Shown: positions 24,254 to 31,807 of the stretch, in pieces
Layout of the letters: the number at the start of each line of letters is the position of its first letter
How positions within the stretch are numbered: the stretch's first letter is position 1
Assembly: GCA_945876385.1 (NCBI GenBank)
Contig: CAMCNU010000014.1
Location: 1-32,041 of the forward strand
Length of the DNA: 32,041 bases
Origin: an uncultured Veillonellaceae bacterium
GTDB lineage: Bacteria; Bacillota; Negativicutes; Veillonellales; Negativicoccaceae
Direction: 5' to 3'
Notes under the pieces: generated by a model
Told to the model about the DNA's origin: nothing
Seen by the model: the letters and a program-made list of their open reading frames with translations, nothing else
Databases searched by the model: none
Translations under genes and position numbers: made by a program

Positions 24254-25600
24254 ATGAGCGGACAAACGGAATCTCAAGGGGGCCAAGCCTTGAAACGCGT
24301 ACTCACGCGGCGCGATCTCATTTTGTACGGGATTGCCTTTATGACGCCGATTGCCCCGGCGTATATCTACGGGTATGCGACGGATGTGACGGGCGGGACA
24401 CTGGCGATGGCGTATGTGATTGCGATGGTCGCGATGCTCTTTACCGCGCTCAGTTACGGCAAGATGGCCAATGCTTTTCCGGTGGCGGGGTCGACGTATG
24501 CGTATACCGCCAAAGGCATCAATCCGTACTTGGGATTTTTTGCGGGGTGGGCGATGTTTTTGGACTATGTACTCGTCCCGCTCATCGTGTTTATGGTGGG
24601 CGCGTCGTATGCACATTCGACATTGCCGGAAGTCCCGTACGCGGCGTGGGTGCTGCTGATTGCACTGGTGACGACGGTGGTCAACTATTTCGGTGTCGAT
24701 ATCGCCGCCAAGACCAATTTGATACTGGTCGGCATCATGTCGGTCATCGTCTTGCTTTTTGTCGGGGCGTGCGTGCTGGCGCTCGATGCGGGTGTCGGCG
24801 CGGGGACGCTGGTATCGGCGGCGCCGTTTTATCAGGAGGCGACGTTTTCGGCGTCGGCGTTGGTCGCGGGCGCGGCGATTGCGTGTTTCTCGTTTTTGGG
24901 ATTTGACTCGATTACCACGATGGCCGAAGAAGCCGTCAATCCGAAACGCGACATCGGCCTGGCGGCGGTGGCGGCTTGCCTTATCGGCGGCGTGATTTTT
25001 ATCGTGCAGGCGTATGTCGCGCAACTCGTGTGGCCGGACTACACGACCTTTGCCAGTGCGGACACGGCGCTCTTTGAAGTGGCGCAACTCGCCGGCGGGC
25101 GCGGACTGGCGGTGCTGTACACGGTGGCGGTCATCATCTCGACGATGACGGCAGGACTGGCCGGTCAATCGAGTGCCGCGCGCCTGCTCTACGGCATGGG
25201 GCGCGACGGGCTGCTCCCGGCGAAATTTTTCGCCTACCTGCATCCGAAACATCGGACACCGACGTACAATATCCTCATGATGTGTATCATCGGCATCGTC
25301 GGCGCGGTCTTTCTCGATATCCCCGTCGTCACCGAGCTCTTGAACTTCGGCGGGCTGTTCGGATTTATGTGTGTCAATCTCGCCGTCGTGTCGTGGTACT
25401 GGCGGCGGCAACAGCAACGCCGCGTGATGAGCTGCCTCGTCTTCCCGCTCATCGGCTTCGGCGTGTGCGCGTACCTGTGGGCGCATCTCTCCGATGAATG
25501 CCTGCTCGTCGGGGGCGCGTGGTTTGTCATCGGCCTCATCTACCTCCTCGTCTCGACGAAAGGACTCAAAGAAAAACCCCCCGTCCTGCGCGAAGGATGA
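24254..25600 (+). CDS. APC-superfamily amino acid/polyamine permease
   Basis: Encodes 448 residues with about 12 hydrophobic segments, as expected for an amino acid-polyamine-organocation transporter in the inner membrane. Conserved features are the broken first helix (GIAFMTPIAPAYIYG), AFPVAGSTYAYTAKGINPYLGFFAGW in helices 2-3, FLGFDSITTMAEEAVNPKRDIG after helix 6 and the RLLYGMGRDGLLP loop. The substrate is probably an amino acid or polyamine, taken up by proton symport or exchange; it cannot be specified. ATG 24254 has SD AAGGGTGA at about 5 nt, while ATG 24248 and GTG 24245 lie inside it. It stands alone between its promoter and a strong terminator. Confidence 0.88.
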   Translation: MSGQTESQGGQALKRVLTRRDLILYGIAFMTPIAPAYIYGYATDVTGGTLAMAYVIAMVAMLFTALSYGKMANAFPVAGSTYAYTAKGINPYLGFFAGWAMFLDYVLVPLIVFMVGASYAHSTLPEVPYAAWVLLIALVTTVVNYFGVDIAAKTNLILVGIMSVIVLLFVGACVLALDAGVGAGTLVSAAPFYQEATFSASALVAGAAIACFSFLGFDSITTMAEEAVNPKRDIGLAAVAACLIGGVIFIVQAYVAQLVWPDYTTFASADTALFEVAQLAGGRGLAVLYTVAVIISTMTAGLAGQSSAARLLYGMGRDGLLPAKFFAYLHPKHRTPTYNILMMCIIGIVGAVFLDIPVVTELLNFGGLFGFMCVNLAVVSWYWRRQQQRRVMSCLVFPLIGFGVCAYLWAHLSDECLLVGGAWFVIGLIYLLVSTKGLKEKPPVLREG

Positions 25601-25643
25601 GATGATGGGGTGAAGTCGAAACGGAAAAGCACACAGACGGATA

Positions 25644-25679
25644 CGCAAAACGCGCATGCATGAGCATGCGCGTTTTGCG
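25644..25679 (+). terminator. Strong hairpin terminator after the permease
   Basis: Perfect 16-bp inverted repeat (25644-25659 with 25664-25679) and loop ATGA; TTTT lies within the 3' arm, so it works less like a classical T-tail terminator. It has the same arm length and loop as the hairpin after tuf. Confidence 0.75.
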
Positions 25680-25845
25680 TGCAGATAAAAGTTTATCCTA
25701 TGATAATATTGATACATTGCGGAGGTAGAAGAATGATGCTAGAATTCTTGTAAAGAGGCCAAAATACTAATCAGGAGGTATGAAGTAGGGAGTAAAGGAA
25801 GAGAGAAGGAATTTTGTTCATTGGTTACAAGGGAGAGGTGTAGAC
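25680..25845 (+). promoter_or_regulatory. Leader region of the autotransporter gene with extra SD sites
   Basis: This 166-base gap holds two weak promoter candidates: TTGCGT (25675) with TATGAT (25699-25704), 18 bp, and TTGCGG (25717-25722) with TAGAAT (25740-25745), 17 bp. It also holds GGAGGT (25721-25726) before a six-codon reading frame (25733-25753, MMLEFL), and AGGAGGT (25773-25779) directly abutting ATG-AAG-TAG. The adhesin's own SD (GGGAGAGGTG, near 25830) follows. The extra SD sites may be leader-peptide or ribosome standby features. Confidence 0.4.
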
Positions 25846-28713
25846 ATGAATACAAAATTCTTAACGATGTTAATCGGATTGGCGGTTGTAGGGGCGAGCG
25901 TGAGCAATGCTGCCGACGTAGAAAATACGGACACGAAAGTGCCTTATGTGGGAGTCAAAGCAGGCACCGAAAAGATGCAGAACTACAACGGTGACGGGGC
26001 CAAAGCGCAGGGCGCCATCGCAGTCGGGGAAGATGTGGAGGCGCTGACGGAATATTCCATTGCTATAGGCAAAAATATCAAAGCAAAAGGCGGAAAACTC
26101 GAAGGATATAATACGCATTATTATCCCGCTATCGGGATTGGCCTGAAAGTGGAAGCGGAAGGAAACGATGCAATTGCTATCGGCCGGGATGTTCGAGCGC
26201 AAGGCAGGGACGCTGTTGCCTTCGGCCGTAATGCGATGGCGGAAGGTGAGATGACATTGGCTATCGGCTTTAACGCCAGTGCTAAACTCGCCAAAAAACC
26301 GAATGCCGGACCGGAGTATAAGATGGCGACAGCAGTCGGACCGTATGCAAAGGCAATGGCGCCAAGCTCCAGCGCATTCGGCGGTCACGCCAGCGTGTAT
26401 GAGCAGTTTGCAACAGCGGTTGGCGATTTTGCCAGTGTTTATGGGGTGAGCGGCATTGCCATCGGCAATCAAGCAAAGGCAGGTATGAATAGTAACAAGG
26501 CGTTTGCCTCCGGCATTGCAATCGGTGAGGAGTCAAAATCCGAAGCCAACCAGGCGATTGCCATCGGGAAAAAGGCTTGGTCGCAAGCTACCGGCAGTAT
26601 CGCATTGGGAGAAAATTCGGAAACACAAAATCAATACACCGCCACGAAGGCTCTGTTTAGCGGTACAGACAACAACGATAATCAAGTCGGCGTAGTGAGC
26701 GTCGGCCGAGCTAAGCGAGGGTATTCTATCGAAGCGGTCAACCGACGAATTACGCATGTCGCAGGGGGTGTCGATGACAACGATGCTGTCAATATCGCTC
26801 AATTGAAAACGATATCCGAGGCGATTGGTTACACGACAGACCAAACTACAGGGAAAATCACCAACAACGGTACCCAAACTGTATTGGCGCGGCTTGACAA
26901 ATTAGAAAAGAATTCGAGCGGTGATGCTTCAACGGGTGGTACTGCAACCGGCGGCGGTGTCCATTATATCGCCTTCGGCGGTGATGAGAATACAGCCGAT
27001 GCCAACTATAATAACGACGGTGCCGCAGGTAAAGGCAGTATCGCTATCGGCCGTGCGGCGCACAGTGAATATGACGGCTCGGTCGCAATCGGAGACGAGG
27101 CAATCGGCAATGGATATGATGGTGGCGGTATAAGTCATTATGCCGGTACGTCAATTGCTATCGGCAAAAAAGCTAAGGCCACCGGCGGTGCGGTGGTCAT
27201 CGGTGAGAATGCGGCCGGTATTGCGCTCGGTGATTTGGCGCTGGGGCGTGGTGCCAAAGCCGAGGGCACGACCAAAATGACGGGCGGAAAAAACTTCGGT
27301 GCGGCTATTGCAATCGGTAACCACAGTAAGGCACAAAAGGTCGGTGCGGTTGCGTTGGGCTTGCGAACGAAAGCGACGAACAAGTATGCCATCGCCATCG
27401 GCGGTGACGGTACGACAGAGGCTAAAGGGGAAGAGTCATTGGCCGTCGGTAATGCGACCAAAGCGGAAGGGAAAAATTCGATGGCCATCGGTACATCGGC
27501 ATGGATTAAAGGAGAGGACAGCATCGGTATCGGGCATAATTCCAAGGCGGATTCTCGCGAGAGTGTGGCGATTGGCCGAGGTGCGACGGTTAAAGTCATG
27601 AACAGCGTAGCCATCGGGGCCGGTTCGTATGCGGAAGGACGATTGCAGGATACAGTTGCATTGTTCAGCGGTAGTAAACAGACAGATACCAAGAGTGGTA
27701 TCGTGTCTTTCGGTTATCAAAATCGTGAACGCCGACTGACGAATGTCGCCGGCGGTGTGAATCCGACAGATGCGGCAAACATTGCGCAATTGCAAGCATT
27801 GTCAACGCACATCGGTTATACGACGGACGCAGCGACAGGGAAAATCAATAACGCCGGCACTAAAACTATCCTGGCACGGCTTGACGCATTGGAAGAGAAT
27901 GTCTCGTCGGCACCGCAGCCTCAACCTCAACCTCAACCTCAATTGCAGTTGGCGGCGGGGGACGGTATTGCGTTGACGGAAAAAGACGGCAAGACGACTA
28001 TCGGACTGAATGCCGATACGCAGCAGAAGATCGCTAATGCCGGGCCGGCAATCAATCAGCAGACGGAGCTGGACGTCAAATCCGTGAAAGCGACAGCATT
28101 CAGTGTCGGGGATAAAGTGTATATTGATGCGGACGGATTACACGCGGGTGACCAAAAAATTGTCAAAGTAAAAGCCGGTACAGAAGATACGGATGCGGTG
28201 AATTTCGGTCAATTGAAAGTGTTGGACGGAAAAGTTGCCGCCGCGGAAAAACAGCTTACCGACATGTCGGCTACAGTCACACAGGCAAGTCGCAAAGCAG
28301 ATCAAGCATTGCGGGAAGCAATGGAGGTTCGTGATGAAAGTCGCGGAGGAGTGGCACTTAGTACTGCATTGGCCGCGTTGAAACCGGTGTCGTTTGACGG
28401 TACGAACCGTAGCCAAATCATGGCTGGAGTCGGTCATTACCGTAGTCATACAGCCGTAGCGTTAGGGGTTGCTTATTATGCGAATGCGCATACGATGTAT
28501 CATGTCGGTGCATCCTATGCTGATGGGGCAGATACGGCCATCAATGCCGGGGTGACGTGGAGTTTCGGTTCGGGCGGCGATGGGCAGGTAGTGCCGAAAA
28601 ACAAATCGTGGGAACAGATGCAACAGCAGATGGATACATTGCAACAGGAAAATGAACAGATGAAAGCACAGTTGCAAGAAATGTGGCGCTTGTTGAAACA
28701 CGGCAATAACTAA
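25846..28713 (+). CDS. Trimeric autotransporter adhesin (YadA-like)
   Basis: Encodes 955 residues. A Sec signal peptide (1 to about 22, cut near SNA-A) is followed by head 1 (about 50-285), built of repeats like SIAIGKNIKAKG. A neck follows (about 296-324, ITHVAGGVDDNDAVNIAQL), then a second head (about 370-620) and neck (about 627-654), and a (PQ)5 linker (690-699). The stalk has a third neck-like motif (AGTEDTDAVNFGQL), and the YadA C-terminal anchor is at about 834-907, ending GVTWSFG. Such proteins trimerise, form a 12-strand barrel in the outer membrane and mediate adhesion. Unusually, a further 48 residues with a coiled coil (about 920-951) follow the barrel. ATG 25846 has SD GGGAGAGGTG. 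Confidence 0.93.
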   Translation: MNTKFLTMLIGLAVVGASVSNAADVENTDTKVPYVGVKAGTEKMQNYNGDGAKAQGAIAVGEDVEALTEYSIAIGKNIKAKGGKLEGYNTHYYPAIGIGLKVEAEGNDAIAIGRDVRAQGRDAVAFGRNAMAEGEMTLAIGFNASAKLAKKPNAGPEYKMATAVGPYAKAMAPSSSAFGGHASVYEQFATAVGDFASVYGVSGIAIGNQAKAGMNSNKAFASGIAIGEESKSEANQAIAIGKKAWSQATGSIALGENSETQNQYTATKALFSGTDNNDNQVGVVSVGRAKRGYSIEAVNRRITHVAGGVDDNDAVNIAQLKTISEAIGYTTDQTTGKITNNGTQTVLARLDKLEKNSSGDASTGGTATGGGVHYIAFGGDENTADANYNNDGAAGKGSIAIGRAAHSEYDGSVAIGDEAIGNGYDGGGISHYAGTSIAIGKKAKATGGAVVIGENAAGIALGDLALGRGAKAEGTTKMTGGKNFGAAIAIGNHSKAQKVGAVALGLRTKATNKYAIAIGGDGTTEAKGEESLAVGNATKAEGKNSMAIGTSAWIKGEDSIGIGHNSKADSRESVAIGRGATVKVMNSVAIGAGSYAEGRLQDTVALFSGSKQTDTKSGIVSFGYQNRERRLTNVAGGVNPTDAANIAQLQALSTHIGYTTDAATGKINNAGTKTILARLDALEENVSSAPQPQPQPQPQLQLAAGDGIALTEKDGKTTIGLNADTQQKIANAGPAINQQTELDVKSVKATAFSVGDKVYIDADGLHAGDQKIVKVKAGTEDTDAVNFGQLKVLDGKVAAAEKQLTDMSATVTQASRKADQALREAMEVRDESRGGVALSTALAALKPVSFDGTNRSQIMAGVGHYRSHTAVALGVAYYANAHTMYHVGASYADGADTAINAGVTWSFGSGGDGQVVPKNKSWEQMQQQMDTLQQENEQMKAQLQEMWRLLKHGNN
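27919..27942 (+). repeat. Hexanucleotide repeat (CCTCAA)4
   Basis: Four perfect CCTCAA units encode the Pro-Gln linker of the adhesin. Copy-number change would lengthen or shorten the linker in frame. Confidence 0.9.
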
Positions 28714-28740
28714 ACATTTCCCCTGCGAATGGAAATAGGG

Positions 28741-28746
28741 TATAAT
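28741..28746 (+). promoter_or_regulatory. -10 element before the TonB receptor gene
   Basis: Perfect TATAAT without a good -35 at 16-18 bp, which would fit an activator-dependent promoter. A short imperfect inverted repeat (ATTTCC and GGAAAT, 28716-28736) lies just upstream. Confidence 0.45.
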
Positions 28747-28801
28747 GTGGATAATCCGTACAGATTATGTCTAATTTACACAGGGAAAGAGAGGAATCAG
28801 T

Positions 28802-30661
28802 ATGAAACAGGGAGTATTGGCGGCACTGGTGGGGGCGGCACTGCTGGCGGGCGGTTCGGCTCAGGCGGCGGTGCAGCTTGACCCGATCGTGGTCACGGCG
28901 ACACGGACGGAGATGGCGATGTCGGAGGTACCGGCAAATGTGGCGGTCGTCACGGCACAGCAGATCGAGCAGCGCAACTACACGGATGTGATGTCGGCGT
29001 TGCGGGATGTCCCGGGGGTCGAAATCCGTGAATACGGAAACGGTGTCGGCTATGAAGGGTCGAGTTCGCTCTATATCAACGGGGCGAAGGAAGTCGTCTG
29101 GATGGTGGACGGCGTGCGGATGAACACCCGCGGCACAAACTTGGCGTTGAGCAATTTGCGCGATATGAGCAATATCGAACGCATCGAAGTCGTCAAGAGT
29201 GTGACGGGCTCGCTCTACGGCTCGGATGCCAAGGGCGGCGTCATCAATATCATCACGAAAAAACCGCAGGACGGTCTGCAGGGGAATGCAGGCTTTATGG
29301 CGGGGAATTTCGGACGCCAGCAGTATACGGTAGGCGCGAGCGGCAAGTCCGGCAAGAACGGTCTGCGCATTCAGTACACGAAAGATAAAAAAGGTGACTT
29401 CAAGGACGGCGACGGCCTGACCATCCCGAGCAAACTCGACGGAGACACGCTGGGGCTCACCTTTACGCATGAACTCAACGACGAAAATGATTTGCAACTC
29501 AGCTTGGATAAATACTCTGCCGATGTGATGTATGCGGATGACAACACGAAATTGGCTAAACGCCGTTACGGCAAAATCGATACCCAAAGCGCGCGCTTGG
29601 TGTGGACGTACAAAGGAGAAAAATGGGATAACCATTTCTCCATGGCGTGGAACAAGTACAAGACCAATTACAACAATTGGCCGACCAACGTACGCACGAA
29701 ACTCATCAGCGACCAGCTGACCTGGCGGCCGAATGACAGCCACCGTGTCATTCTCGGTGCAAGCCACCAGAAAGATACCATCGTATCATCGGGGAATGCC
29801 ATCGTGAAAAATTCGGCGTACTTCATTCAGGACGAATGGAGCTTTGCGCCGCAGTGGACGCTGACGGCGGGGGTACGCTATGACGATTACGATCCGTTCG
29901 GGTCGAAAAACACCCCGCATGTGTCGCTCATGTACAAAGTCGATGACGGCATGGACATCTATGCCAGCTGGGGTAAGTTTTTCGTCGTACCGACGACATA
30001 CCAGTACAATACGAACCTGAACAAGACTTTGCCGCTCGAACCGGAATCCGGTCATGCTACCGAATTCGGCGTGAATTGGCAGCCGAACGACACGACGGCG
30101 GTGAATGCGCACGTGTACAAACGTTCGACGACGAATAAAATCGGCTGGGTGCCGACGCCGACAGAGGCAAACAAATGGGACGGACATTACAAAAACTATG
30201 ACGAAGAAAAAGCCAAAGGGGTGGATATCTCCGTCCGCAAGGTCTTGAGCGATACGCTCTCGGGACAGATCGGCTACGTCTATACGGATGTGGAAGCGAC
30301 ACCGTCGCGGACGCGCAATATCGACGGCTATATCCCGCGGCATGCGGTGACGGCGAGCCTGACCTATGCGCAGGAACGGTTTGACGCGACGCTCGGCGTA
30401 CGCGGCGTCATTAATCGTCCGGGACCGTCGGCAGACGATGTCATCAAGCCGTTCTTCCCGAAGAATACGTACTGGATTACGAATCTGAGTGCGAATTGGC
30501 ATGTCACGGATGATGTGACCGTCTACGGACAGGTGGACAACCTCTTTGACGTGATGTATGCGGAACAATCCAATGCGCGGACAAGTTGGTGGGGCACGGC
30601 CGGCGCCTGGTGGTCGCAACCGGGCCGCAGCATGCAAGTCGGCGTGAACGTACGGTTCTGA
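28802..30661 (+). CDS. TonB-dependent outer-membrane receptor, possibly for corrinoids
   Basis: Encodes 619 residues. The signal peptide is residues 1-22 (ending GGSAQA), followed by a TonB box-like segment DPIVVTATR (about 27-35). The plug domain (to about 150) has the motifs VPANVAVVTAQQIEQ, DVPGVEI, VWMVDGVRMN and GSLYGSDAKGGVINIITKK. A beta-barrel ends with aromatic-rich strands and C-terminal VRF, the outer-membrane insertion signal. Size and plug resemble the BtuB group. The next gene encodes CbiZ, which remodels corrinoids, so cobamide uptake is the best guess; haem or siderophore transport remains possible. No cobalamin riboswitch is visible upstream. SD AGAGGAA precedes ATG 28802. 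Confidence 0.88.
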   Translation: MKQGVLAALVGAALLAGGSAQAAVQLDPIVVTATRTEMAMSEVPANVAVVTAQQIEQRNYTDVMSALRDVPGVEIREYGNGVGYEGSSSLYINGAKEVVWMVDGVRMNTRGTNLALSNLRDMSNIERIEVVKSVTGSLYGSDAKGGVINIITKKPQDGLQGNAGFMAGNFGRQQYTVGASGKSGKNGLRIQYTKDKKGDFKDGDGLTIPSKLDGDTLGLTFTHELNDENDLQLSLDKYSADVMYADDNTKLAKRRYGKIDTQSARLVWTYKGEKWDNHFSMAWNKYKTNYNNWPTNVRTKLISDQLTWRPNDSHRVILGASHQKDTIVSSGNAIVKNSAYFIQDEWSFAPQWTLTAGVRYDDYDPFGSKNTPHVSLMYKVDDGMDIYASWGKFFVVPTTYQYNTNLNKTLPLEPESGHATEFGVNWQPNDTTAVNAHVYKRSTTNKIGWVPTPTEANKWDGHYKNYDEEKAKGVDISVRKVLSDTLSGQIGYVYTDVEATPSRTRNIDGYIPRHAVTASLTYAQERFDATLGVRGVINRPGPSADDVIKPFFPKNTYWITNLSANWHVTDDVTVYGQVDNLFDVMYAEQSNARTSWWGTAGAWWSQPGRSMQVGVNVRF

Positions 30662-30671
30662 TACGGCAACG

Positions 30672-30701
30672 AAAGGCTACGACGAGGTCGTAGCCTTTTT
30701 T
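30672..30701 (+). terminator. Intrinsic terminator after the TonB receptor gene
   Basis: AAAGGCTACGAC (30672-30683), loop GAG, GTCGTAGCCTTT (30687-30698), T-run to 30701. Confidence 0.95.
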
Positions 30702-30702
30702 G

Positions 30703-30731
30703 TTGGCGGTCGCTGAGAATTCGAGTATACT
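30703..30731 (+). promoter_or_regulatory. cbiZ promoter
   Basis: TTGGCG (30703-30708), 17-bp spacer, TATACT (30726-30731), directly after the terminator. Confidence 0.65.
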
Positions 30732-30757
30732 GAAAGAAAATGCGTGAGGAGGACACG

Positions 30758-31807
30758 ATGGAATTGATGCGATGGGAGAACGGCGATGTATTGCACCGCT
30801 ATCAGAAGGCGTTGGTGCTGGTGCTCGGGGGGGCACGGCGGACGGTGTCGACATCGCCGCTGCATGGCGGTGTGCGCGAGGATATGCGCTATGTATTTAA
30901 TTACGATGCCAATCCGGGCGCGGGGATGGCGGCGAAGCTGGAGGCACCGACATATGAGGAGCATTTGATGCTGCTGGCGACGCGATTGGGGCTGGACCCG
31001 GCGGTGACGACGGGACTGTCGACGGCGGCGAACATGCAAAATGTCGCCTTGGCGACGGAGTCCTATGAGGCGCTTCACGTGACGGCTATCATCACGGGCG
31101 GCATCGAGGTGAACGGCGGCCGCGTGGGCGATCCGGCGACGTGGCATGTACCGCGGGAAAAGCCGCTGCAGGGGACAATCAATACGCTGGTGCATATCGA
31201 TGCGGATCTGCCCGCAGGGGTGCTGACGCGCGCCTTGGTGACGGCGACGGAGGCCAAGACGGCGGCCTTGCAGGAATTGATGGCCAACAGCAATTATTCG
31301 TACGGGATTGCGACGGGAAGCGGTACGGACGGCACGGTCATCATCAGTGACATGACGGCGCCGTATCGGTTGACGGATGCGGGCAAGCACAGCAAGCTGG
31401 GCGAGCTCATCGGTCGGGCGGTCATGCGGGCGACGAAGGCGGCACTGGCCAAGCAGTCGGGGTTGACGCCGGAGCGGATGCATGCGCTGGGTGAACGCTT
31501 GCGGCGGTATCGGATAACGGCGGATACGTTGTGGGAAGAATACCGCACGGCGGGCGGCACGGCAGAAAAGTACGATTTTATCGCGGCGTGGGAGCGAGCG
31601 GAGCATGGCGAGGCGTTCGTGCCGACGGTGCTGTGGATTCACACATTGGACGAATGGCAATGGGGCCTGCTGGCGGTAGATGATGTCCGCGCGGCATGGG
31701 CAGAGCTGGGCATGACGGCGGAGTTGCCGCAGGGTGACGACGTACGGGAGTGGCTGCTCACGTGGTGTCGGGAGCGGATTGTACGGCCGTTGGTGGCGGG
31801 CGAGTAA
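30758..31807 (+). CDS. cbiZ: Adenosylcobinamide amidohydrolase CbiZ
   Basis: Encodes 349 residues. CbiZ hydrolyses the amide between the corrin ring and the aminopropanol linker, giving adenosylcobyric acid, so that imported cobamides with a foreign lower ligand can be rebuilt. The family core is visible: LSTAANMQNVAL (about 85-96), VTAIITGGIEVNGGRVGDPA (about 108-127), GTINTLVHIDADLPAGVLTRALVTATEAKTAAL (about 138-170), and the TGSGTDG loop (about 186-192). The C-terminal ~130 residues are less clearly assigned. ATG 30758 has SD GAGGAGG at 5 nt; the in-frame ATG at 30740 has none. The upstream TonB receptor is a natural partner. A diverged copy of its 3' end lies at 31994. Confidence 0.85.
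   Translation: MELMRWENGDVLHRYQKALVLVLGGARRTVSTSPLHGGVREDMRYVFNYDANPGAGMAAKLEAPTYEEHLMLLATRLGLDPAVTTGLSTAANMQNVALATESYEALHVTAIITGGIEVNGGRVGDPATWHVPREKPLQGTINTLVHIDADLPAGVLTRALVTATEAKTAALQELMANSNYSYGIATGSGTDGTVIISDMTAPYRLTDAGKHSKLGELIGRAVMRATKAALAKQSGLTPERMHALGERLRRYRITADTLWEEYRTAGGTAEKYDFIAAWERAEHGEAFVPTVLWIHTLDEWQWGLLAVDDVRAAWAELGMTAELPQGDDVREWLLTWCRERIVRPLVAGE

Noticed and set aside
25780-25845. In-frame extended signal peptide for the adhesin, reading through TAG
   Set aside because: ATG 25780 is in frame with the adhesin, but a TAG stop follows after one codon and the SD abuts the ATG; there is no evidence for read-through.
28714-28801. Cobalamin riboswitch before the TonB receptor gene
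   Set aside because: The gap is only 88 bases, too short for the element, and no B12-box-like sequence is seen; the same holds before cbiZ.
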